DNA from: an uncultured bacterium
GTDB lineage: Bacteria; Bacteroidota; Bacteroidia; Bacteroidales; Bacteroidaceae
Assembly: GCA_945788485.1 (NCBI GenBank)
Contig: CALZMB010000140.1
Span: forward strand, 1 to 6,030
DNA: 6,030 nucleotides
Reading direction: 5' to 3'
Of this stretch, positions 1 through 4,736 are shown in pieces (the stretch's first letter is position 1; the number at the start of each line of letters is the position of its first letter). Both the position numbers and the translations under genes were made by a program. The notes below the pieces were generated by a model that was given only the letters and a program-made list of their open reading frames with translations, was not told where the DNA came from and searched no databases.

Positions 1-117
1 ACGGTTCTCGACATACCAGTCGAGGTCGTAGAACATGATGCCGAGCTGCCGGGCGAGTGCTTTGCCTATTGTCGTCTTCCCGGCTCCCATGTATCCGATG
101 AGGATGATGCGTGTCAT
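1..117 (-). CDS. aroK: Shikimate kinase, N-terminal fragment (runs off left edge)
   Basis: Shikimate kinase phosphorylates shikimate at the 3-hydroxyl with ATP in the cytoplasm, the fifth step of the chorismate (aromatic amino acid) pathway. Only the first 39 codons are in the window, starting MTRIILIGYMGAGKTTIGKA. Visible are a first beta strand (residues 3-7), a Walker A P-loop GYMGAGKT at 8-15 with K14 and T15, and the segment FYDLDWYVE at 29-37. The Asp residues D31 and D33 in that segment match the Asp pair that binds Mg2+ and shikimate in this family. The ATG overlaps the topA stop as ATGA (114-117), so translation is probably coupled to topA. There is no separate promoter or Shine-Dalgarno sequence. 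A related P-loop kinase such as gluconate kinase is the alternative, but the DLD motif and the very short N-terminus favour AroK. The remaining roughly 130-140 residues lie outside the window. Confidence 0.9.
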   Translation of the reverse strand, partial: MTRIILIGYMGAGKTTIGKALARQLGIMFYDLDWYVENR

Positions 118-2438
118 GATTTCTTTGCCGTACGTTTTGATGTGACAGGAGTGTTTACGATTTCCATACACTCGTCGAAGGTGAGTTCCGCCACGCGGTC
201 GTGCAGCTGTTTCGGCAGGCGGTAGTTTTTGCCGTCGAAGGCGATGTATGGTCCGTAGCGTCCGTTGAGCAGCTGCATTCGCGGGTCTTCGCCGAAGGTC
301 TTGATGTGGCGTTGCTCTTCCATGCGGCGTTTGTCGGCGATGAGCCTTATGGCTGTCTCCATGGTGATGGTGAGGGGGTCGATGTCCTTCGGTATGGAGA
401 TGTATTTCTTGTCGTGGTGTATGTATGGCCCGAATCGTCCGGCTCCGATGGTGACGAAGTGTCCTTCAAACTGTCCGAGCGAGCGCGGGAGGGAGAAGAG
501 TTCGAGGGCTTCGTCGAGTGTGATGGTCTCCATCGACTTGTCTGACGGCAGCTGCGCGAAGCGCGGCTTCTCCTTGTCTTCCGCCTGGCCTATCTGCACG
601 ACGGGTCCGTAGCGGCCTATCTTCACATAGACGGGCTTGCCGCTCTTCGGGTCGGTGCCGACGAGGCGTTCGCCTGCCTTGTGCTCAGAACGGGTGTTGA
701 TGGTCTCGTCAACCATGTCTTTGAACTTTGCGTAGAACTCTTTCAGCATCTCGTTCCACGGCTCTTTGCCGTCGGCTATCTCGTCGAATTTCTCTTCGAC
801 GCGCGCCGTGAAGTTGTAGTCCATGATTTCGGGGAAGAACTTTATGAGGAAATCATTGACGACGATGCCGATGTCTGTGGGCAGGAGCTTGCCTTTGTCA
901 GAGCCTGCCATCTCTATTTTTGTCTTTGACGAGATGACGCTGCCCCTCAGCGTGTCGATGACATATTTGCGTTCTTCGCCTTTCTTGTCGCCTTTCTGCA
1001 CGTATTCGCGCTGCTGTATGGTTGATATTGTCGGGGCGTAGGTTGACGGGCGTCCGATGCCCAGCTCTTCGAGCTTGTGTACGAGCGACGCCTCGGTGTA
1101 GCGTGCGGGCGACTGCGAGAATCGTTCGGTTGATGTTATCTCGCGGCGTTCGAGCTCCTGGCCTATGGCGAGCGCGGGCAGCTGCGGCGACGCTGCCTCC
1201 TGGTCGTTGTCCTCGTCGCGGCTCTCGGCATACACTTTCAGGAAGCCGTCGAAGGTGACTACCTCGCCCTGGGCGATGAAGTTCTCGTCAGAGTTTGTCA
1301 TGCCGATGAAAATCTGCGTCTTCTCAAGGTCGGCGTCAGCCATCTGCGACGCCACGGTGCGTTTCCATATCAGGTCGTAGAGGCGGCGTTCCTGCACGGT
1401 GCCTTCGATTTTCGTCTGGTCCATATATGTCGGCCGGATGGCCTCGTGCGCCTCTTGCGCGCCCTTCGACTTGGTGTGGAAGTTGCGGGGCTGCGAGTAT
1501 TCTGCGCCGTACTCTTTCTCTATCAGCGACTTCGTGGCTCCGATGCAGAGTTTCGAGAGGTTCACCGAGTCGGTACGCATATATGTGATGAGACCGTTCT
1601 CGTAGAGCCTCTGCGCCACCATCATCGTCTGCGAGACGGTGTAGCCGAGCTTTCGCGCCGCCTCCTGCTGCAGTGTGGAGGTGGTGAACGGCGGCGCGGG
1701 CGAGCGGTGGAGCGGCTTCTGCTGTATGTCGCTCACCTTGAACGCCGCGTCGCGGCAGAGGGTGAGGAAGCGCGCCGCGTCGTCGTACGCCGTGAAGCGG
1801 CGGTCGAGCTCCGCCTTCACCTCTACGGGGTGGCCGTCCTTCTCTACGACGAAGATGGCATTGAGACGGTAGAACGGCTCGGAGACGAAGTTCTGTATCT
1901 CGCGCTCGCGCTCTACGATGAGCCTCACCGCCACCGACTGCACGCGTCCGGCAGAGAGTGCGGGCTTCACCTTGCGCCACAGCACGGGCGAGAGCTTGAA
2001 GCCGACGAGGCGGTCGAGCACGCGGCGCGCCTGCTGCGCATCGACAAGATTCATGTCGAGATGTCGCGGATGCTGTATGGCGTCAAGGATGGCGGTCTTC
2101 GTGATTTCGTGGAAGACGATGCGGGCGGTCTTTGCCTCGTCAAGCCCCAGCACCTCACACAGATGCCACGAGATGGCTTCTCCCTCGCGGTCTTCATCGG
2201 ATGCCAGCCACACCTTGTCGGCTTTCTTCACCTGGCTGCGCAACTCGCTGACGAGCTTCTTTTTCTCTTCCGGTATCTCATACTCCGGCTGCAATGTGGT
2301 GAGATCGATGCTGATCTCCTTCTTCTTCAAATCGCGGATGTGGCCGTAAGACGACATCACCTTGAAATCCTTTCCTAAGAATTTCTCAATCGTTTTTGCC
2401 TTTGCGGGGCTCTCTACAATAACAAGGTTTTCTTGCAT
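114..2438 (-). CDS. topA: DNA topoisomerase I (type IA), zinc-finger-less Bacteroidetes form
   Basis: This enzyme relaxes negatively supercoiled DNA by cutting and passing single strands. It is 774 residues, shorter than the 865 of E. coli TopA. An N-terminal TOPRIM domain (about 3-120) carries E9 in VIVESPAKAKT, K13, and the Mg2+ triad D81, D83, E85 in ASDEDREGEA. The central domain has SAGRVQSVAV (162-171). The catalytic tyrosine is Y286 in GLITYMRTDS, followed by R288, and LEELGIGRPSTYAPTIS (456-472) is also typical. The only cysteines are C94, C228, C297 and C757, so the Cys4 zinc ribbons of E. coli TopA are absent. Instead the C-terminus holds three repeats of the topoisomerase C-terminal repeat type: VKIGRYGPVVQIG (605-617), VTIGAGRFGPYI (662-673) and LLNGRYGPYIAF (723-734). 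A short basic tail TSKRTAKKS follows. The start at 2438 gives the family-typical MQENLVIVESPAKAKT. The gene is first in an operon with aroK, with a 4-nt overlap. Reverse gyrase and topoisomerase III are excluded by motif order and C-terminus. Confidence 0.98.
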   Translation of the reverse strand: MQENLVIVESPAKAKTIEKFLGKDFKVMSSYGHIRDLKKKEISIDLTTLQPEYEIPEEKKKLVSELRSQVKKADKVWLASDEDREGEAISWHLCEVLGLDEAKTARIVFHEITKTAILDAIQHPRHLDMNLVDAQQARRVLDRLVGFKLSPVLWRKVKPALSAGRVQSVAVRLIVEREREIQNFVSEPFYRLNAIFVVEKDGHPVEVKAELDRRFTAYDDAARFLTLCRDAAFKVSDIQQKPLHRSPAPPFTTSTLQQEAARKLGYTVSQTMMVAQRLYENGLITYMRTDSVNLSKLCIGATKSLIEKEYGAEYSQPRNFHTKSKGAQEAHEAIRPTYMDQTKIEGTVQERRLYDLIWKRTVASQMADADLEKTQIFIGMTNSDENFIAQGEVVTFDGFLKVYAESRDEDNDQEAASPQLPALAIGQELERREITSTERFSQSPARYTEASLVHKLEELGIGRPSTYAPTISTIQQREYVQKGDKKGEERKYVIDTLRGSVISSKTKIEMAGSDKGKLLPTDIGIVVNDFLIKFFPEIMDYNFTARVEEKFDEIADGKEPWNEMLKEFYAKFKDMVDETINTRSEHKAGERLVGTDPKSGKPVYVKIGRYGPVVQIGQAEDKEKPRFAQLPSDKSMETITLDEALELFSLPRSLGQFEGHFVTIGAGRFGPYIHHDKKYISIPKDIDPLTITMETAIRLIADKRRMEEQRHIKTFGEDPRMQLLNGRYGPYIAFDGKNYRLPKQLHDRVAELTFDECMEIVNTPVTSKRTAKKS

Positions 2439-2520
2439 ATCCTGTGATTGACTACGGTTGTGGTTCTACAATTCTATTTCCCGGCACGACAGGAGGCCGG
2501 CAGACTGGCGCAGACGCCGC

Positions 2521-2538
2521 ACGCGGCACACGCGGCAC
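2521..2538. repeat. Two tandem copies of a 9-bp GC-rich unit in the topA leader
   Basis: ACGCGGCAC occurs twice back to back (2521-2529 and 2530-2538). It sits in a GC-rich patch of about 80 bp (roughly 2480-2562) inside an otherwise AT-rich intergenic region. The patch lies between the predicted topA promoter and the topA start, so it would be in the mRNA leader. A small inverted repeat, CCGGC/GCCGG, lies nearby at about 2481-2500. The copy number is too low to call functional. The 9-bp period keeps a reading frame open on the minus strand, which is discussed in the findings. Confidence 0.6.
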
Positions 2539-2562
2539 GGCACCATGCCATGTTTCGGGGCG

Positions 2563-2570
2563 CAAAAGTA
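2563..2570 (-). promoter_or_regulatory. Putative -7 element of the topA-aroK promoter
   Basis: On the minus strand this reads TACTTTTG, an exact match to the Bacteroidetes -7 consensus TAnnTTTG used by the primary sigma factor. No good TTTG -33 box is found at the expected 19-21 nt upstream, where the sequence is A/G-rich. The call therefore rests on the -7 element and its position in the divergent intergenic region. Transcription would start near 2556 and give a leader of about 115-120 nt before the topA ATG at 2438. Confidence 0.5.
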
Positions 2571-2662
2571 GTGAAAAGTTTCTTTTCCACCTTATTATAT
2601 AGTGAATTGTTATGTTTTTTTAAGAAAGTCAATAAGGCGTCCGCCAAAAAAACAGACAATAA

Positions 2663-2694
2663 TTTGGTTATGTGTAAGAAAATGTGTACTTTTG
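2663..2694 (+). promoter_or_regulatory. Promoter of the thioredoxin-like lipoprotein gene
   Basis: A TTTG -33 element (2663-2666) is followed after exactly 20 nt by TACTTTTG (2687-2694). This is a full match to the Bacteroidetes consensus TTTG-N19-21-TAnnTTTG. Transcription would start around 2700-2703 and leave an A-rich leader of about 35 nt before the ATG at 2738. That leader has no Shine-Dalgarno sequence, which is normal in this phylum. The promoter is divergent from the topA promoter about 100 bp away. Confidence 0.8.
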
Positions 2695-2737
2695 CAACTC
2701 GTAAGCCCCACAAACAAAACACACAATCAATAAGATA

Positions 2738-3886
2738 ATGAAAAAAACTCTACAGACAAGCCTCGGCGTCTTTCTCGCCGCCCTGCTCATGACAGCGTGC
2801 CAGAAACAGCAGTTCCATGTCGAAGGCTCGATAACGAACGCCAAGGATTCAGTGCTCTATTTCGAGAACCTCTCGCTCGAAGGTCCCGTGACGCTCGATT
2901 CGCTCCGCCTCGACGAGGGCGGCTCGTTCAGCTTCGCCGCCGACGCCGCCGGCGCGCCCGAATTCTACCGCCTGCGCATCGCCGGGCAAATCATCAACAT
3001 CTCAGCCGATTCAACCGAGACAGTCACCGTGAAGGCAAAATACCCCGAGATGGCATGGCGATACGACGTAGAAGGCTCTGAAAACTGCAAGAAGATACAA
3101 GAACTCGCATACAAGCAGATAGCCCTGCAGAACCGCTGCATAGAAATCGACCGCGACCCGACGCTCAGCGTGGCAGCGGCAGCCGATTCGATCGACAACG
3201 TCATCGCTAAATACAAAGAAGAGATAAAGGCTGACTATATCATACGCGAGCCGATGAAGGCATACGCATATTTCGCCCTCTTCCAGGCCGTAGGCTCACG
3301 CCTCATCTTCAACCCCCGCGCCAACCGCGACGACATAAAGATGTTCGCCGCCGTAGCCACCTCATGGGACGCCTTCTACCCTGACGCGAAACGAGGCGAG
3401 AACCTGCACAACATCGCGCTCGAAGGAATGCGCACACAACGCATCGTGGACAACAACAACCGCGGACTGACCGTCGAAGCGGACAAGATACACGCCACTG
3501 ACGTGATAGAGATAAGCCTCACAGACAACAAAGGCGTAGAGCGACGCCTCTCCGCGCTGAAAGGCAACGTCGTGCTGCTCGACTTCCACTCGTTCGAGAC
3601 AGAAGGCTCGGCTGAACGCATCATGACACTGCGCGCCCTCTACAACAAATACCACGACAGAGGACTGCAGATATATCAGGTGGCAGAAGGCACAAACGAA
3701 CACTTCTGGAAGACATCTGTCGCCGCACTGCCGTGGGTATCAGTCTTCGACACCAACGGAACGGCGGCAGGCACATACAACGTGCAGAGCATACCGACAT
3801 ATTTCCTACTCGACCGCAACTGCTCGCCCGTGAAGCGCGACCTGCAGATAAAGGACATCGACGCAGAAATCCAGGCACTGCTCTGA
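2738..3886 (+). CDS. Lipoprotein with DUF4369-like N-terminus and a CxxC-less TlpA/thioredoxin-like domain
   Basis: The product is 382 residues. A type II signal peptide (KK at 2-3, hydrophobic 9-18) ends in the lipobox LMTAC with lipidated C21. The next residues, QKQQ, lack the acidic signal for surface display in Bacteroidetes, so a periplasm-facing anchor is likely. Residues about 25-115 are a beta-rich domain resembling DUF4369 (FHVEGSITNAKDSVLYFENL onward), followed by an alpha-helical linker (about 115-245). Residues about 250-382 have a TlpA/AhpC-type thioredoxin fold: NVVLLDF at 277-283, LYNKYHDRGLQIYQV at 301-315, HFWKT at 322-326, LPWVSVFD at 331-338, and SIPTYFLLDRN at 351-361 with the cis-proline P353. 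The usual WCxxC site is replaced around 287-291 by ETEGS, so both redox cysteines are missing. The other cysteines (C117, C134, C362) are not in a CxxC. Disulfide exchange is therefore unlikely, and a binding or scaffolding role is an inference. The gene has its own promoter and terminator and looks monocistronic. The substrate is unknown. Confidence 0.88.
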   Translation: MKKTLQTSLGVFLAALLMTACQKQQFHVEGSITNAKDSVLYFENLSLEGPVTLDSLRLDEGGSFSFAADAAGAPEFYRLRIAGQIINISADSTETVTVKAKYPEMAWRYDVEGSENCKKIQELAYKQIALQNRCIEIDRDPTLSVAAAADSIDNVIAKYKEEIKADYIIREPMKAYAYFALFQAVGSRLIFNPRANRDDIKMFAAVATSWDAFYPDAKRGENLHNIALEGMRTQRIVDNNNRGLTVEADKIHATDVIEISLTDNKGVERRLSALKGNVVLLDFHSFETEGSAERIMTLRALYNKYHDRGLQIYQVAEGTNEHFWKTSVAALPWVSVFDTNGTAAGTYNVQSIPTYFLLDRNCSPVKRDLQIKDIDAEIQALL

Positions 3887-3917
3887 GACAAACGACAACA
3901 AAAAACATGTGACGCGA

Positions 3918-3960
3918 AAAGCCCATGAACGGAACATTCAACCATCCGTTCATGGGCTTT
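3918..3960. terminator. Perfect 16-bp-stem hairpin after the lipoprotein gene, probable terminator
   Basis: AAAGCCCATGAACGGA (3918-3933) pairs without mismatch with TCCGTTCATGGGCTTT (3945-3960) around an 11-nt loop. It begins 32 nt after the lipoprotein stop codon. On the plus strand only TTT ends the stem, followed by ATACATG, so the U-tract is short. On the minus strand the stem is followed by TTTT and CGCG. The stem is strong and placed like a terminator. It would also insulate the downstream tRNA promoter. Confidence 0.75.
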
Positions 3961-4036
3961 ATACATGAAAAACAACGGGCGGAAAGGCAAAAAAAACGTC
4001 TTTTTTCGACGAAAAACAAAAAAAATCGCCAAAATA

Positions 4037-4068
4037 TTTGCACGATTCAAAAAATCATCGTAACTTTG
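4037..4068 (+). promoter_or_regulatory. Promoter of tRNA-Asn
   Basis: TTTG (4037-4040), a 20-nt spacer and TAACTTTG (4061-4068) fit the Bacteroidetes consensus completely. Upstream (3985-4035) lie several A-tracts that could act as an UP-like or bent-DNA enhancer, as expected for a stable-RNA gene; that role is an inference. Transcription would start near 4075, about 35 nt before the mature tRNA end. Confidence 0.8.
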
Positions 4069-4110
4069 CACTCGCAATCAAGAAAACAAACTTGACACGC
4101 AAAAAACAAT

Positions 4111-4184
4111 GCTTCAATAGCTCAGTTGGTTAGAGCACCTGACTGTTAATCAGGGGGTCGTTGGTTCAAGCCCATCTTGAAGCG
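4111..4184 (+). tRNA. tRNA-Asn (anticodon GTT)
   Basis: The 74-nt sequence folds as a cloverleaf. The acceptor stem GCTTCAA/TTGAAGC is perfect (7 bp) and the discriminator base is G4184. The D arm is GCTC/GAGC with loop AGTTGGTTA. The anticodon stem CCTGA/TCAGG holds the loop CTGTTAA, with anticodon GTT at 4145-4147, reading AAC and AAU. The variable loop is GGGTC. The T arm is GTTGG/CCATC with loop TTCAAGC and has one U-U mismatch at the second pair from the outer end (50/64). CCA is not encoded (the sequence continues CAT), so it must be added by nucleotidyltransferase. It has its own promoter and terminator and is a single-gene unit. Confidence 0.96.
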
Positions 4185-4188
4185 CATG

Positions 4189-4223
4189 AAATCCCGCATC
4201 TTTCGCAGATGCGGGATTTTTTT
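4189..4223 (+). terminator. Intrinsic terminator of tRNA-Asn
   Basis: AAATCCCGCATCT (4189-4201) pairs perfectly with AGATGCGGGATTT (4207-4219) around the 5-nt loop TTCGC. A run of seven T residues (4217-4223) ends the stem. The hairpin starts 4 nt after the tRNA discriminator base, a textbook rho-independent terminator for the tRNA transcript. Confidence 0.93.
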
Positions 4224-4653
4224 GTGCCCCGCCCCGCCACATTCGCCGTCCGCCATTATATACGTTGCCACCGTTGCGAATGCCACTCCGTGACATCACC
4301 CCACCTCCTTCCCGTTGTCTCCGCTGTCTCTGTTGTCGTCTGAAACAAGTGTCTGCCAACCAAGCCTCGGTACCGTCTCTGATTTTCGAAAGCAATCATA
4401 CGAACTTTCGACTGCTACCATACGAACTTTTGACTGCTACCATACGAACTTTTGACTGCTACCATACGAACTTTTGACTGCTACCATACGATTACGCGAC
4501 GCTATTTTCAGGATTACAAGCCACACTTCCTGACACCCTCGCTGACAGCCTTTTGCACCACCGTCTTGTATGTTCTGCATCGCGTCTCGCCGTTCGCACC
4601 ACGGTTTGTGCAATGGTTTGCATTGAAAAAGTGATACGCTTGTTAGAACGAAC
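4224..4653. other. Non-coding region between tRNA-Asn and the GH13 gene
   Basis: No convincing gene is visible in these 430 bases. Open frames on both strands are at most about 80 codons, match no family I recognise, and two of them cross the tRNA or its terminator. From 4224 to 4396 the sequence is C- and T-rich on the plus strand without clear structure, apart from an 8-bp palindrome TTTCGAAA (4384-4391). The 22-bp tandem array (4397-4490) follows. From 4491 to 4653 there are small inverted repeats such as TGCAATGGTTTGCA near 4610. No tRNA 3'-end duplication suggesting an integrated element is seen. Confidence 0.7.
4397..4490. repeat. Tandem repeat array, 22-bp unit, about 4.3 copies
   Basis: Copies lie at 4397-4418, 4419-4440, 4441-4462 and 4463-4484, then a partial copy CATACG (4485-4490). 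Each unit starts CATACGAACTTTTGACTG and ends CTAC. Copies 2-4 are identical, and copy 1 differs by one base (TTTCG for TTTTG). The 12 bases before copy 1 (4385-4396) resemble the 3' half of a unit, which suggests an older degenerate copy. The period is not a multiple of three, and the units contain stop codons in some frames, so the array is not coding. There are no spacers, so it is not CRISPR. It ends about 190 bp before the -7 element of the GH13 gene. Confidence 0.93.
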
Positions 4654-4677
4654 ATGTCGAAAAATTGAAAAAAAACG

Positions 4678-4685
4678 TAAATTTG
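4678..4685 (+). promoter_or_regulatory. Putative -7 element of the GH13 gene promoter
   Basis: TAAATTTG matches the Bacteroidetes -7 consensus TAnnTTTG exactly. No clear TTTG -33 box lies 19-21 nt upstream (the sequence around 4651-4660 is AACATGTCGA). The promoter may therefore be weak or depend on an activator, as is common for polysaccharide-use genes. Transcription would start near 4692 and give a leader of about 45 nt, AT-rich and without a Shine-Dalgarno sequence. Confidence 0.6.
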
Positions 4686-4736
4686 CAGCCGAACGACTTT
4701 TTTATCTAACTTTCTATATTACTTAAAACTAAATCA

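Noticed and set aside
1336..1980. 214-codon minus-strand frame inside topA
   Set aside because: It is a shifted frame of topA. The product is dominated by Arg, Ala and Gly and shows no family features, and topA is intact so no frameshift is implied.
1446..2378. 310-codon open frame on the plus strand, antisense to topA
   Set aside because: It lies wholly inside topA, which has every catalytic motif of its family. Its translation is rich in R, E, V and L with no recognisable domain, as expected for the complement of a GC-rich gene. It has no promoter or ribosome site.
3621..4077. Two minus-strand frames (140 and 133 codons) across the lipoprotein 3' end and the intergenic region
   Set aside because: They cross the hairpin and the A-tracts and overlap the tRNA promoter. 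Their Phe/Lys-rich starts come from the A/T tracts. No domain is visible.
4150..4395. 81-codon minus-strand frame ending in LEPTTP
   Set aside because: Its 3' end is the antisense of tRNA-Asn, a well-known source of false proteins ending in GLEPTTP-like sequence, and it also reads through the tRNA terminator.
4397..4490. CRISPR array
   Set aside because: The repeats are directly adjacent with no unique spacers, and no cas gene is present.
4397..4490. Tandem promoters within the repeat (each copy contains CTTTTG)
   Set aside because: The copies do not contain TAnnTTTG, and the TTTG-to-TTTG spacing of 22 nt gives no -33/-7 pair of the right geometry.
4437..4655. 72-codon minus-strand frame entering the 22-bp repeat array
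   Set aside because: The repeat period of 22 breaks any frame and brings a stop after two copies. There is no promoter and no family resemblance, so it is more likely random.
4111..4736. Integration site of a mobile element at tRNA-Asn
   Set aside because: No second copy of the tRNA 3' end is found downstream, and no integrase or other mobile gene is present in the window.
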